From a virus, in IMG/VR virus record IMGVR_UViG_3300044617_000217, positions 1-51,412 of that record: 51,412 nucleotides of DNA; one strand, 5' to 3'. The translations under genes were made by a program, and so were the position numbers. Shown one piece after another: positions 41,331 to 50,502 of this stretch; position 1 is the first letter of the stretch; each line of letters opens with the position of its first letter. The notes under the pieces were generated by a model. That model did not search any database. It was not told where the DNA came from and saw only the letters and a program-made list of their open reading frames with translations.

Positions 41331-41989
41331 TTACTCCTTAGCGTATCCTAATCCAGCTCCGATACCGAATCCAGCTTCTGCTGCAAATTGGCCCTGAAGA
41401 GATACTACATCGTCTCCAGAAGCCTCTATGCCCAAAGCCTTTCTCCTTACATCGTCGAAAGACGGACCATCTTCTTCACTGCTGTCATTTAAATCTACAC
41501 CTTGAAGCATTGCTAAAAATTTTCTTTTCTCTTCTTCAGTTTTTTGCATAGACTTAAAAGTTTGTATTAACTCTGGCATTGAAAGACTATCTTCTAGTTC
41601 TTCGTAATTTTTCCAATTACCTAAAAGAAAGACTTCCCCTAGCAAAGCGGCTAGATCTAGTTCTGACCAGCCAGAACCGCTGCCGCTAGAAGGTTTGGGT
41701 CGTCCATCTTAATTCCACCACAAACTTCAAGAATGCGGTTAATAGTTGGAACGTCCAATGCGTCTTCTAGTGCATCACGATCTTTTACCAAATCTGGTAG
41801 CTGCTTTTCTAGTGCAACAGCACAGGCATCAATTAGAATTGTTAATGTTTCGTCTTCTGTTTTTGCGTCTTGTGTCTGACCAATTGCAGCCATAAACTTT
41901 CTCAAGTCTTTGATGGTTAGGGGCTTTAGGGTCACCTTTGCGCCATTTTGTAATTCAATTTGTTCTACGTCGTAGATTGTTGTAGCCAA
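41331..41989 (-). CDS. Tail assembly chaperone GT (programmed -1 frameshift product)
   Basis: Predicted 219-aa fusion: 99 residues of G, then a -1 shift into a frame that continues with PSSGSGSGWSELDLAALL and LGEVFLLGNWKNYEELED to the stop at 41331. The downstream frame has only a weak TTG at 41645 and no ribosome binding site, so it is best read by frameshift. G/GT proteins hold the tape measure and guide tail-tube polymerisation. The gene lies directly before the tape measure gene, as in lambda-like phages. Confidence 0.85.
41657..41989 (-). CDS. Tail assembly chaperone G
   Basis: 110 aa. Starts with TTG at 41989 after a strong AGGAGG site. Beta-rich start (VEQIELQNGAKVTLKPLTI) then helices (DLRKFMAAIG), the usual shape of small tail chaperones. 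It stops with TAG at 41657 unless ribosomes slip. It has its own promoter after the terminator of the major tail gene. Confidence 0.85.
   Translation of the reverse strand: MATTIYDVEQIELQNGAKVTLKPLTIKDLRKFMAAIGQTQDAKTEDETLTILIDACAVALEKQLPDLVKDRDALEDALDVPTINRILEVCGGIKMDDPNLLAAAVLAGQN
41693..41699 (-). promoter_or_regulatory. Slippery heptamer CCCAAAC for -1 frameshift
   Basis: On the minus strand the G frame reads GAC-CCA-AAC, so the heptamer C-CCA-AAC fits X-XXY-YYZ in the correct phase. It lies 11 codons before the G stop codon. After slippage the next codon is CCT and the frame stays open to 41331. Confidence 0.88.
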
Positions 41990-42017
41990 TTTAATCCTCC
42001 TAGGATCTAGTCTAAAT

Positions 42018-42046
42018 CATTATAACAAAAGACTTTTACTAATACA
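42018..42046 (-). promoter_or_regulatory. Promoter before tail chaperone G
   Basis: TTGTAT at 42046-42041, 17-nt spacer, TATAAT at 42023-42018 on the minus strand. It lies right after the terminator at 42055-42070 and about 29 nt before the TTG start. Confidence 0.6.
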
Positions 42047-42054
42047 AGCAGAAA

Positions 42055-42070
42055 ACCCCCATTTCTGGGG
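42055..42070 (-). terminator. Intrinsic terminator after the major tail gene
   Basis: Minus strand CCCCC-AGAAAT-GGGGG followed by TTTTCT. A 5-bp G-C stem with a 6-nt loop and a T-run, just downstream of the major tail stop codon. Confidence 0.8.
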
Positions 42071-42098
42071 GCCTTCTTTAATAATAATTAATTAATTA

Positions 42099-42815
42099 TT
42101 ATGCTAGAACACGGTCAATAATCTTGCCGTATTCTGATCCTGCGTAATTTGCGTCTGGAAGCAGACGGAAAGTTACTGGGAATGTTGTTGGTGTGTTACG
42201 TGCTAGTGAGAACTGTGACTGTTGAACTGACAAAACACGACGTGCATAATATACACGCTCTGTTGTTGCGTTAACTTCTGTAGTATCTCCCTTTGCTAGA
42301 GTTGGTGCTTGACCAACTGCAAATAATTGACGCTCTGTTGGCTGAACACCAAGTGCTCCTGCCTCAAGACCTAGTGTTAGATCTCTATCATCTGCGCCAG
42401 TTGCACCCTTAGTAGGATATGCATCTGTTGATGCAGCGTTATTCTTTCTAAGAGTTGATGCTCCCTGACCGAATACCAAAAGAACGTTTGCGAGTGTTCC
42501 TTCAGACATTTCAGTTGCAATCATAACCTCCATAGCAGACTTGAACAGCTTAGCTGTATCAAGAAGCTGATCTACTGTTACTGAATCGTATGTTGGGTTA
42601 TAAGTGATCTGAAGACCATTATTAGTAAAACCTACGTTGCGAACCTTATCTGAAGCTGCTAGTGTTGTAGCTGCTGATGTTCTTGCTGCAAATGTAACTC
42701 CACCTGTTGGGATATCCAAAAGATTTTCTACATAAGTTGGATCTGTTGAATCCTTGACTGATACATATAGTGGTGATGCACCAACAAGGATATTCTTTGC
42801 ATTATTAAATGCCAT
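42099..42815 (-). CDS. Major tail protein
   Basis: 238 aa, no Cys, Thr/Ala-rich. The ordered start (NAKNILVGASPLYVSV), the DKVRNVGFTNNGLQITYNP strand pair and a C-terminal PVTFRLLPDANYAGSEYGKI are what siphophage tail-tube proteins of this group show. It forms the tail tube around the tape measure. It has a strong AGGAGG site and is followed by a terminator, as suits a highly expressed gene. The gap upstream (42816-42920) shows no convincing promoter. Confidence 0.88.
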   Translation of the reverse strand: MAFNNAKNILVGASPLYVSVKDSTDPTYVENLLDIPTGGVTFAARTSAATTLAASDKVRNVGFTNNGLQITYNPTYDSVTVDQLLDTAKLFKSAMEVMIATEMSEGTLANVLLVFGQGASTLRKNNAASTDAYPTKGATGADDRDLTLGLEAGALGVQPTERQLFAVGQAPTLAKGDTTEVNATTERVYYARRVLSVQQSQFSLARNTPTTFPVTFRLLPDANYAGSEYGKIIDRVLA

Positions 42816-42920
42816 TGTTATACCTCCTGTTTTTAAAATAATATTAAGTTGTAAAAATTTTGGCTGGCTAGGCCCTTTCCTCTATATCCAATTTTAGGCT
42901 ATAAAGAGTAATAAGGCAAA

Positions 42921-43433
42921 TTAAATAAACCTGCCATTTGTGGATATGTCTCTGGCATATTTGACCTCAAGGATTACGTCTGCCGCTAAAAAGCCTTGGA
43001 CTTCTTCTGAGGGGGATATGGGAGACATGTCTGAAACATATATTGAGAAGAATTTAAACTTTGTGGATATGTTTGCCCATCTGTTTACATCTTGGGCAGA
43101 CTCATCCATTCTTCTAAATAGGTCTATCATTAAATTTCTGATCTCATTTAAATCAGAAAAATCTGTTGCATATAGGGTAAATAAAACTTGCTCTGTGCAT
43201 ACCTGCCACATGGTGTCATAGGATATTCCTATCTTGTCGTAGATTATATGCTTCTTCCCGCTCAAAAATTGATTCATTTCTGGTGATTGCTGAACTGGAA
43301 TAATAGGAATAATTGCATCTCCTATATTTTCGCTGTAGTAATCATCTGGGTTAAATATCTCAGCATCAACTAATTGATCCCATAGATACTTTCTTAACTC
43401 TATTACTGAATCTAATTTATAATTAACTGTCAT
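42921..43433 (-). CDS. Tail terminator-like protein
   Basis: 170 aa, mixed alpha/beta (VIELRKYLWDQLVDAEIF; CTEQVLFTLYATDFSD; ILEVKYARDIST). Located between the head-tail genes and the major tail gene, where the tail terminator (tail completion protein) is normally encoded. It overlaps the upstream gene by 4 nt. Assigned by position, length and strand pattern. Confidence 0.65.
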   Translation of the reverse strand: MTVNYKLDSVIELRKYLWDQLVDAEIFNPDDYYSENIGDAIIPIIPVQQSPEMNQFLSGKKHIIYDKIGISYDTMWQVCTEQVLFTLYATDFSDLNEIRNLMIDLFRRMDESAQDVNRWANISTKFKFFSIYVSDMSPISPSEEVQGFLAADVILEVKYARDISTNGRFI

Positions 43434-44218
43434 ATCAGTGCACCTCCAAATGCTGTTGCTGCCGCCATGTCTGCTTCAGATCTAACTGTATTAGGAGAAA
43501 ATGAATATTTAACCTTCTTAATACTTGTTGGAATTCTTAATGCTTTAGCAGATGCAGAATTAAATATCTTTTGAAACCCTGACTTTTTAATTGATTCATT
43601 TACTAAATTACCACTAAAGAATTGTGAATATGCGAGGGAGAATTGATTTCTTGCCTTGGCCCCTCCTGGGCTTCTAACGGTCACTGAAGCGCCTTTAGGC
43701 ATAAAGACTGTAATACCATTCATTTCAAATACTAGCCTCTCAGAATAGCGTGGAGCAATTTTAAGAGGCATTCCAGCTTCCATCACAGAAGCCTTGTTAG
43801 CAAATACGTGTTTTCTTTTTCCTTCTGCGGATGGGACAAATGATTTAGATTGATTTAATGTATATTTAATTTTGAAAGAAATTCCTTCTCCATCAATCAT
43901 AACTAAATCAAACAGTCTGTAATCTGATTGTCCTGCTCTATTCCATTCATAGACATGGTGCAGGGATTTTGGATTCATTCTTGCCTTTGCGTCAATATAG
44001 TTTCCAAAGTCCTGCATTATTTGACGGTATATTGTTTTTTGAAATGTTTCTTTAAATTGTTTATTTGATGTAAGCTTAGCAATTACATTTGCTTGGTAGT
44101 ATAGAGCTGCAGATATTTGGGCTACATTTGAGTCTTTAAGAGTAGAGTTTTTTGGACCACCGAACATTAATCTTTCTAGTCCGCTGGCTGCTCTTAATAA
44201 CGCTACGTTAGACTCCAA
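43430..44218 (-). CDS. HK97-gp10-like head-tail/minor tail protein
   Basis: 262 aa, longer than usual gp10 (about 120-150). Basic and helical at the start, with a metal-free beta region (GEGISFKIKYTLNQ, SERLVFEMNGITVFMP) and an Ala-rich C-terminus. Position between the head stopper and tail terminator suggests a neck or tail-attachment component. Overlaps the upstream gene by 11 nt. Confidence 0.6.
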   Translation of the reverse strand: MESNVALLRAASGLERLMFGGPKNSTLKDSNVAQISAALYYQANVIAKLTSNKQFKETFQKTIYRQIMQDFGNYIDAKARMNPKSLHHVYEWNRAGQSDYRLFDLVMIDGEGISFKIKYTLNQSKSFVPSAEGKRKHVFANKASVMEAGMPLKIAPRYSERLVFEMNGITVFMPKGASVTVRSPGGAKARNQFSLAYSQFFSGNLVNESIKKSGFQKIFNSASAKALRIPTSIKKVKYSFSPNTVRSEADMAAATAFGGALI

Positions 44219-44633
44219 TTACCTGGTTCTCCGATCTTTTTGCTGTAGAGTTGTATGCTATGACATTTCCAAAGGGGTCAGTTATTGGGGTAACTCCTAT
44301 AACCTCAAATACTGTTGGGGTCTCAGTTGGATAGTTTAATTCGGTCCAAATATACCCGCCATTTTTATTTCTAATATTTGTAATCTTGTGTCTAATATTA
44401 ATCTTTTCAATTGTCCTAATTTGTATTAATTGCTCATTTGTATACTTATTAGAAAACTGCTGTTTATCTGCTGCACGAGTAGATATGGAATTTGTTATAA
44501 TTCCTTTTGCATAGCAATCAATAGTTTGAATGTAGTTAAAATATTTATTTATTGAGCCAGTATCTACGTCCTGAACATCCTGCTGAATAAACAGATCCAA
44601 CTTCATCGGAAGGACTGATGAAATAATATCCAT
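44208..44633 (-). CDS. Head-closure/stopper-like protein
   Basis: 141 aa beta-barrel-like protein (MKLDLFIQQDVQDVDT; RTIEKINIRHKITNIRNKNG; VFEVIGVTPITDPFG). That pattern and the position after the adaptor gene fit the head-closure (stopper) family. It follows the adaptor by only 1 nt. Confidence 0.65.
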   Translation of the reverse strand: MDIISSVLPMKLDLFIQQDVQDVDTGSINKYFNYIQTIDCYAKGIITNSISTRAADKQQFSNKYTNEQLIQIRTIEKINIRHKITNIRNKNGGYIWTELNYPTETPTVFEVIGVTPITDPFGNVIAYNSTAKRSENQVIGV

Positions 44634-44634
44634 T

Positions 44635-45621
44635 CTAGAAGACTACCATTCCATTTACAACATATGGTGCCAAAAGCTGGTCGGCATAAAGGTTTCCAGT
44701 TCCAAGATGGGCTTCTGGCATATATTCAAACTTCCAGTCAAAGGCGCTGATGTTCTTTACATACTTGTTTCTCCAAGATGTGTCCTTGTCAAAAAATTGT
44801 TGAATTAAAACTATGCACGCTTCTTCTACGTTATCTGGAACAGAAGGCCAGCCAAATCTTCCAGATATTGTGTATCTGGATTCTTTTTTAAATGCTCCAA
44901 CGTATCCGTATTCATTAATAGACGGAGGCACCAAACCGTTTGCAGAATAAACAACATTGTCAATTAATGATTGTCTATTTATTCTTATTCCAAAACTAGA
45001 CTCGGAAACAACTGGTGTATATATCCAGTTATTTACTTCTTCTATATTGTCAACTAAAAGAACGTCATTCTCATACAGTTTATGTATTTCATGAATTCTA
45101 AAAGGAATCGGAAGAATATCTGAGCCATGCCCGTATACAATCTGTGTATCATCATATAAGAAGAATGACTGTTCTGTATATGACTCAATTAACTTACGAG
45201 CATATTTTTCTGCCATTTGAAGCTCATGATAAGTTTTATAATTTGGATCAGAAGCGTCTGTTCCTATATTTAAATCCTCAAGGACATCTGCTATATTTAC
45301 ATATGGTGTTACTACATCTACATAGGTAACATGTGATCCAGAAGAACTAGAAACTGAATATGACCAGGAAACCTTAAACTTTCTATTTCTGCGGCATAAT
45401 GAAATTGGCAAAATAATCTGATAGGTTCCAGCATCTGTTTCTAATTTTGTTGCAGTTATTGTTGCTTGGACTGTAGATGGATTAACAGCTGGATCTATTG
45501 TTGAGTCTTCTGTAATATCATACACGGTTGCAGTTACGCTTCCGTCGGCATCGACAATTTGTCCTCCCCAAAATATCTTTGTCTTAATTGGTGAAGTTTG
45601 ATCAATATATATCTCTGCCAT
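44635..45621 (-). CDS. Head-tail adaptor with N-terminal Ig/BppU-like domain
   Basis: 328 aa. Residues 1-105 look like a beta-sandwich extension (IKTKIFWGGQIVDADGSVTATV). From about 125 onwards there is an HK97 gp6-like adaptor core (HELQMAEKYARKLIESYTEQ; PSVPDNVEEACIVLIQQFF). The extension is unusual for an adaptor, typically about 100-200 aa, and may decorate the neck. It follows the SAP-like gene. Confidence 0.7.
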   Translation of the reverse strand: MAEIYIDQTSPIKTKIFWGGQIVDADGSVTATVYDITEDSTIDPAVNPSTVQATITATKLETDAGTYQIILPISLCRRNRKFKVSWSYSVSSSSGSHVTYVDVVTPYVNIADVLEDLNIGTDASDPNYKTYHELQMAEKYARKLIESYTEQSFFLYDDTQIVYGHGSDILPIPFRIHEIHKLYENDVLLVDNIEEVNNWIYTPVVSESSFGIRINRQSLIDNVVYSANGLVPPSINEYGYVGAFKKESRYTISGRFGWPSVPDNVEEACIVLIQQFFDKDTSWRNKYVKNISAFDWKFEYMPEAHLGTGNLYADQLLAPYVVNGMVVF

Positions 45622-45631
45622 ATGTTAGGCT

Positions 45632-46027
45632 TTAGTGATAGAAGTCTTGTGCTTCCTTTGGCGTAGCCAATCTAAAACCTTCCTCCTTATCAAAAATTGC
45701 TTGTGCATCTTCTTCCTTCATTGCAACAAATGGGTGTTCCTTTGTAAAGGTGTGTCCCAAAATGTCATAACGGAAATTAGCTCTTGTCATTCTAACCAAT
45801 ACCGTATCTTTGTCCTGAAGCTTATTCGGGTCAAATTTAGGAAGAACTTCCATTTCTTCTTTGCTATCATCAATACTTTTAATTGTTTTTTCATACACTG
45901 CCCATGTTACGCCTTCTTCAGCTAGTGCTGCAATTAAGCTAGGCTTTCCTTTTACGGAATCTGTGTCTACGCCAAAATCTTCTGCAATTTTTTTTAGTTC
46001 TGAAACCTTAAGTGTTTCAAATGACAT
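45632..46027 (-). CDS. SAP-like protein next to capsid gene
   Basis: 131 aa. The first 40 residues (FETLKVSELKKIAEDFGVDT ... LIAALAEEG) match the SAP / Rho-N-like helix-extended-loop-helix fold used for nucleic-acid binding. A beta-rich C-terminal half follows (VLVRMTRANFRYDILGHTF). Similar proteins sit by the capsid gene in many actinophages; head protein or DNA-end binding are possible. It has its own -10 box and AGGAG site. Confidence 0.72.
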   Translation of the reverse strand: MSFETLKVSELKKIAEDFGVDTDSVKGKPSLIAALAEEGVTWAVYEKTIKSIDDSKEEMEVLPKFDPNKLQDKDTVLVRMTRANFRYDILGHTFTKEHPFVAMKEEDAQAIFDKEEGFRLATPKEAQDFYH

Positions 46028-46053
46028 AATTTGCTCCTTTTTCTCGGTATTTA

Positions 46054-46082
46054 ATTATAGCATTAGTAAATTAAAATGAAAA
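46054..46082 (-). promoter_or_regulatory. Promoter before the SAP-like gene
   Basis: TTTTCA at 46082-46077, 17-nt spacer and TATAAT at 46059-46054 (minus strand), directly after the capsid terminator. Confidence 0.5.
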
Positions 46083-46106
46083 GCCCCCCAAGATTAATTG
46101 GGGGGC
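46083..46106 (-). terminator. Strong intrinsic terminator after the capsid gene
   Basis: Minus strand GCCCCCCAA-TTAATC-TTGGGGGGC: a 9-bp stem with seven G-C pairs, then TTTTCATTTT. It lies 28 nt below the major capsid stop and probably limits read-through so that capsid mRNA is most abundant. Confidence 0.9.
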
Positions 46107-46134
46107 AATTCTTGCAGTTCGCTTATAAATTAAA

Positions 46135-47184
46135 TTATGAAGCTACCTTAACGTTCTTTACGACTACCCAAGCATCTGCTTGTTCAATCTGGACACCAAC
46201 ACGAGTATACATTGTATATTCGATTGCGTCCTTCTTTGGCCAGAAGAAACGGTATACAGTTACATCACGCTTAACACCAATAACTACGTTATTTGGGAAT
46301 GTCAAGTGGATATCACCGTGTGAACCTGTTGCTCCTGAGTAATCACCAGTCTGTGTCTCTGGAAGTAGCGGAACTTCAACAATTGGAATACCAAATGCGT
46401 AAGGTGCTACGTAACCTGCTGGACCAGATAGTGGCTGGACATCTCCACGGATGATGCTTGAAGCAATATCCTGTGGGATTGTCTGGTTTGTTCCAATGCT
46501 GTTTGCATATAGGAAGTCCTGAATCAAGTTTGAACCTGCTAGGAAGCGTAGATCTGTTCTGCGCTGCTTATACTTACGTGGAAGTGCCTTAAGTGCTGAG
46601 TTGAACACAGCACGAGATACTGCAGCTCCACCTGCATCTACAACTCGTCCGTTTGTCTTTGACTTCTTAACAACACCGTCAAATGCCTTGTATAGTGCAT
46701 CTGATGATAGTGAGGTATTTCCATTGAGGATTACATCTTCAATGTCGTTACCTGCTTGTGTTGCCATCATGCGTGCAATGTGATCTTCTAGATCTGGACC
46801 TTCAATGTTGTCTTCTAGAGACTCTGTTGAAAGTTCCCAATCCAAGCGAAGCTTCTTTGTTGTAAGAGAGATCTTTGAGAAAGTAACAGCTGCGTTTGCA
46901 CCTGTATCGTCTGCTTCGGTTGCAAGCTTCATAAGCTTCTCTCCGACTCCAATACGATCAATCTCTGTTGTGTCTGACTTCATACGGACTGTGCGTGCGA
47001 CTTTTCCAATTACGGTTGCATCGAACATATAATCTAAGAAGCGGGCAGACTGTTCTGGGTTTAGTAAACCACCGTCACCTTCAGATCCAACATGGATGCC
47101 AGTTGTTGCGGATGCAGAACCTGACATTGATGTTGTAATTGTGGTATCAGCGGCTACTGATTTTGCTAACAATTCGTTGCTCAT
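46135..47184 (-). CDS. Major capsid protein, HK97 fold
   Basis: 349 aa. LLNPEQSARFLDYMFDATVIGKVARTVRM at the start (N-arm and first strand) and LRLDWELSTESLEDNIEG in the E-loop/P-domain region match phage major capsid proteins of the HK97 fold. The C-terminal VIGVKRDVTVYRFFWPKKDA is the last strand set. Directly after the protease/scaffold gene and followed by a strong terminator. The preceding protease suggests an N-terminal delta domain would be supplied from the protease gene, since no scaffold part is visible in this gene. Confidence 0.93.
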   Translation of the reverse strand: MSNELLAKSVAADTTITTSMSGSASATTGIHVGSEGDGGLLNPEQSARFLDYMFDATVIGKVARTVRMKSDTTEIDRIGVGEKLMKLATEADDTGANAAVTFSKISLTTKKLRLDWELSTESLEDNIEGPDLEDHIARMMATQAGNDIEDVILNGNTSLSSDALYKAFDGVVKKSKTNGRVVDAGGAAVSRAVFNSALKALPRKYKQRRTDLRFLAGSNLIQDFLYANSIGTNQTIPQDIASSIIRGDVQPLSGPAGYVAPYAFGIPIVEVPLLPETQTGDYSGATGSHGDIHLTFPNNVVIGVKRDVTVYRFFWPKKDAIEYTMYTRVGVQIEQADAWVVVKNVKVAS

Positions 47185-47208
47185 TATATTTTCACCTACC
47201 TTTGTTTT

Positions 47209-48516
47209 CTATCGAATTAATTCTGATACGGAACCGAGGAAAGTGCCGTTCCATTTAGATTTTTTGATTGTAACTTCCTGCGACCCGCCAAGGTCAGAGG
47301 ACTTCTTAATTGCAGTATCTGATTCTACTGCGTCAACACGCTTTTCTACGCCATCAATTGTGTTCTTGATATTTTCTACAGCCTTTGAAAGTGCTGCATG
47401 TTGTTCTGCCAATTCTGTAATACGGGTATCAACGTTCTTGCTAAATGTTTCAACAGTCTCTTTGATTGCTGAAACTTGAATAGCATTTGACTCTGATGCC
47501 TTATTAAGAGTTTCTGAGAAAAAGCCTTTTAGATCGCCTAGCATCTTTGCAAAATCAGGTTCATCAACCATAACTTCTGATACGTCGGCTGCTTTTTCAA
47601 CAGTTTCGGCAGAAGCGTCTTCTGCTGGTGCTGCATCTTCTGCAGGAGCTGCTGTTTCTTCAACAACAGGTGTTTCTTCTACGACAGGAGTCTCTTCGAC
47701 TACTGTTGCTTCTGTGTTTTCTGACACTTCATTACCTCCTTCTGCGTTTGCCTGTTTTGCAATTATTTGTGTATCAGGCAACGACAATCTTGACTTCTTA
47801 AATGAATCAAGAATCTTATCTACTTCTTGCGCTTTGTTTACATCTGCGCTTTCTACCCAACCGATTAAAGTTGCTGGCTTTCCAGTAATTGGTGAATCAA
47901 ATGTCTTCTCTGTTGACATAAACACAGAATCACTATCTTCACAATAAAAAATATTTTCTGCTACAATTTCTGCAGCCATTCCCTTAAAAATTAATTGTCC
48001 ATTCATCTTCTGAATAGAAATAACATTACATAGTTCATTTGCTGGGGAATCAACAATTGAAAGTTCTACAAGGTCATACTCTTTAATAAATCTTACAGGC
48101 TTTCCTGTTGACTTATTAACTTCATTGTCTGAGTCTTTAATCTTCCCGCCGATTGAAAATCCCTGTAGAGTTCCGTCTAAACATTTCTCCCACGTATCTT
48201 GTGCGCCCTTTGATACATAAACATCTACATAAATTCCGTTATAGAATTCACCAGTCTTTGAATCATAATATGTTTCTGGCTTAAATGAAACTAGCTTGCC
48301 AACTGCAAGCGGAGTGTGCATCTCACGAATATTTCCACGAAAGCCTTCAAATGCTTTCATGCTTGCTTCTGAAGTAACAACGTCTCCAGTTTGATCAATA
48401 TTATCTAGGGTTGCAAAACCAGATACAGTTCTTTTTTCACGATTAACTTTTGTGAATGGGACTGAAAGCGAGATGTTTTCGCCATCGGCAGACCATAGAG
48501 ATTTTTCAATATTCAT
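47209..48516 (-). CDS. Prohead protease with scaffold-like C-terminus
   Basis: 435 aa from ATG 48516; a TTG at 48552 is an alternative. The protease part (1-190) has H67 (EMHTPLAVGK), S121 (GFSIGG) and E151 (VELSIVDSPAN) in the H-S-E order of the S78 prohead proteases. The C-terminal half (about 230-410) has acidic repeats of VVEETP and PAEDAA and long coiled coils (ITELAEQHAALSKAVENI), typical of a scaffold. One chain thus combines scaffold and maturation protease. Neighbours are portal and major capsid. Confidence 0.88.
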   Translation of the reverse strand: MNIEKSLWSADGENISLSVPFTKVNREKRTVSGFATLDNIDQTGDVVTSEASMKAFEGFRGNIREMHTPLAVGKLVSFKPETYYDSKTGEFYNGIYVDVYVSKGAQDTWEKCLDGTLQGFSIGGKIKDSDNEVNKSTGKPVRFIKEYDLVELSIVDSPANELCNVISIQKMNGQLIFKGMAAEIVAENIFYCEDSDSVFMSTEKTFDSPITGKPATLIGWVESADVNKAQEVDKILDSFKKSRLSLPDTQIIAKQANAEGGNEVSENTEATVVEETPVVEETPVVEETAAPAEDAAPAEDASAETVEKAADVSEVMVDEPDFAKMLGDLKGFFSETLNKASESNAIQVSAIKETVETFSKNVDTRITELAEQHAALSKAVENIKNTIDGVEKRVDAVESDTAIKKSSDLGGSQEVTIKKSKWNGTFLGSVSELIR

Positions 48517-48525
48517 ATGCTTAAT

Positions 48526-48531
48526 TTTATA
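48526..48531 (-). promoter_or_regulatory. Candidate leaderless -10 box for the protease gene
   Basis: TATAAA on the minus strand, 9 nt before the ATG at 48516, with TTGCCT 16 nt upstream. No ribosome binding site before this ATG. Confidence 0.4.
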
Positions 48532-48572
48532 CGTGTATATATCAAAAGGCAAATAACTAGTTGCCTAATAAT

Positions 48573-50156
48573 TTATTCAGTTACTCTTCCGTCCCCTTTT
48601 GGCTGACGGGCTTCCCCATCTGTATCTGGGGCATTAGCAGATCTCTCCTGAGTTCTTTGACGAGAATTCATTGCCTGAGCAGTTTGCTCTGCAGCCTGTT
48701 GTGGCTTTAATTCAACAACTTCGTCTCCGCCATCAATTGGAACCATACCCTTTCTAATTCTAACTTCATTAGGGGTAATTACTTGCATTCTTAAATATCT
48801 CTCATCAATCTTAGATTGAGTATCCTCATCTGTAAGAGTAAGCTGAGTAAATTTAATTTCTAGCGCATCGGTCATTTCACCGATTATTTTATTTAATTTC
48901 TTTTGAAGAATATCTTGGGCTGGTCCGCAAACCTGCTCTCTAAATGTTTTATCAGCATCACGGGCAGATGCAAGACTAACTCCTTCTGGAACGCCAATTT
49001 TATTAATTGGGACTCTATGAGCCAATAGGATTTCATCTCTATTCATTTTACGATATGTATTAAATGATGAGTCTTGGACTCCAGCCTCAATTGGATCCAT
49101 CTTAAATTCAACCTTTGAGTCTGGGCTATCTGCAGGAAGTGGAACATAAAGAGATCTATGGTTCTTGCCCTTTAATCCAACCTGGAAAAACTCAAGTAAT
49201 TTTCTTTCTGATTCTGGAGATAGTTTAGCACCCTTGACTGTAATTACATATCTTGGAACAGCCTTGTTCTCAAAATAATCAAGGTTATACTTTCCAGCAA
49301 ATTCATTTCCAGCCATAGCATTTTGTGCCGCAATAATATCTGGGATTCCATAATAGTTATTCATCGGAGTATACTTCTTGTAATGAATAATTTCGTTTGG
49401 ACGATCTTCTCCGCCTGAAATTGGATTAGGTGTTTCTTGATCTCCGAAGTTACGGAAGAATACAGCCTTTCCATAAAGTAATTGAATAAAGCCATCACGT
49501 AGTCTACGAATACGCATTGTTTTTGAGGGTATATGTCCAACGTATCCAATCTTTCCAGCTGACGTTCTACCAATTTCAAGGTAGCCGTTTCCTGTTGCCT
49601 CTACGTCTGTATAAAACTTAATAAGTGTTTCTTTAAATGTCTCTTCCTCATTGCAATCTTCTAACCAATCATGTAGGTCTTGACGCAATCTATTTAACTT
49701 TCTACGGGCTCTTTCTAGCTGAACCTCATTATCAATTCCATCCATTGCTTCAATTGTTTTTCTGGTTTCAACAAAGTCATAGCCTAGACCAACAATGTTA
49801 GAAACCTTAGCATTGATTGCTGCATAGTTATATGGGGAAATCTCATAAATGCGTGATAGATAATCTAAATTATATTCTGGCTGAACAAGGTCGAACATTG
49901 CATAGCCAGTAATCGCCTGCTGTAGAAGGTTCTGTTGAGTTCCAGTTCCATCAATACCAACAAATCTCTTTTGAAGATCTCTGCTTATTTTACGGCGGAT
50001 TGATGTTCCTAATCCACTTATCTTTAACAACTCTTCATTTTCAATATTAAAGGAATCGTTATCTTGTGTTATTGGGGCTGACTTAAAAAACAAATCTCCA
50101 GCATTCTTAAGAACAATACCTGAATCTATATTCTCTCTATCGTCTTCGTGTCTCAT
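48573..50156 (-). CDS. Portal protein
   Basis: 527 aa. The 12-mer ring through which DNA enters the capsid. Visible family features: QPEYNLDYLSRIYEISPYNY early; a middle section with YGIPDIIAAQNAMAGNEFAG and the conserved RYVITVKGAKL; a clip/wing pattern AHRVPINKIGVPEGVSLA; and a C-terminal helix region (LRMQVITPNEVRIRKGMVPI). Proline/Gln-rich disordered tail. Gene order portal-protease-capsid is standard. Confidence 0.92.
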   Translation of the reverse strand: MRHEDDRENIDSGIVLKNAGDLFFKSAPITQDNDSFNIENEELLKISGLGTSIRRKISRDLQKRFVGIDGTGTQQNLLQQAITGYAMFDLVQPEYNLDYLSRIYEISPYNYAAINAKVSNIVGLGYDFVETRKTIEAMDGIDNEVQLERARRKLNRLRQDLHDWLEDCNEEETFKETLIKFYTDVEATGNGYLEIGRTSAGKIGYVGHIPSKTMRIRRLRDGFIQLLYGKAVFFRNFGDQETPNPISGGEDRPNEIIHYKKYTPMNNYYGIPDIIAAQNAMAGNEFAGKYNLDYFENKAVPRYVITVKGAKLSPESERKLLEFFQVGLKGKNHRSLYVPLPADSPDSKVEFKMDPIEAGVQDSSFNTYRKMNRDEILLAHRVPINKIGVPEGVSLASARDADKTFREQVCGPAQDILQKKLNKIIGEMTDALEIKFTQLTLTDEDTQSKIDERYLRMQVITPNEVRIRKGMVPIDGGDEVVELKPQQAAEQTAQAMNSRQRTQERSANAPDTDGEARQPKGDGRVTE

Positions 50157-50494
50157 CGCATCCCCTTAAGCTTTTTAATTTCATCCTTATAGTTTCCAAT
50201 ATCTAAAGGATCTGGCACTAGGCCCCAGTCTAATCTTTGTTTCTGATATTCAAATTCTTCATCGTCTATTTTTCTACGGGCTGATAAAAACTTTGGTTGC
50301 CCCTCATGAATTCCATAAGATCTAACGGCATCTGCCAAGGCATTCATTCTTGAGCGGTTTCCCTTTTTGGATGTTACTGACAAGAAATTTCCGTCATCAT
50401 CGCCAATCCATCTTCCGTCTGGCATTTCCCACACATATATACCAAGGGTTGACTCTTCTTCAAGCATCTTTACATTAGTTCTATTGATATCCAT
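50153..50494 (-). CDS. Hypothetical protein upstream of portal
   Basis: 113 aa. The start codon lies 8 nt below a -10 box. A beta-rich N-terminal half (GIYVWEMPDGRWIGDDDGNFLSV) precedes a helical C-terminus with basic patches. Overlaps the portal start by 4 nt. No family is recognised; by position it may belong to capsid assembly. Confidence 0.68.
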   Translation of the reverse strand: MDINRTNVKMLEEESTLGIYVWEMPDGRWIGDDDGNFLSVTSKKGNRSRMNALADAVRSYGIHEGQPKFLSARRKIDDEEFEYQKQRLDWGLVPDPLDIGNYKDEIKKLKGMR

Positions 50495-50502
50495 AGATTC
50501 TT

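Noticed and set aside
41331-41645. Independent 104-aa gene downstream of G
   Set aside because: The only start is a TTG without a ribosome binding site, and a perfect slippery site links its frame to G, so it is better read as the T part of GT.
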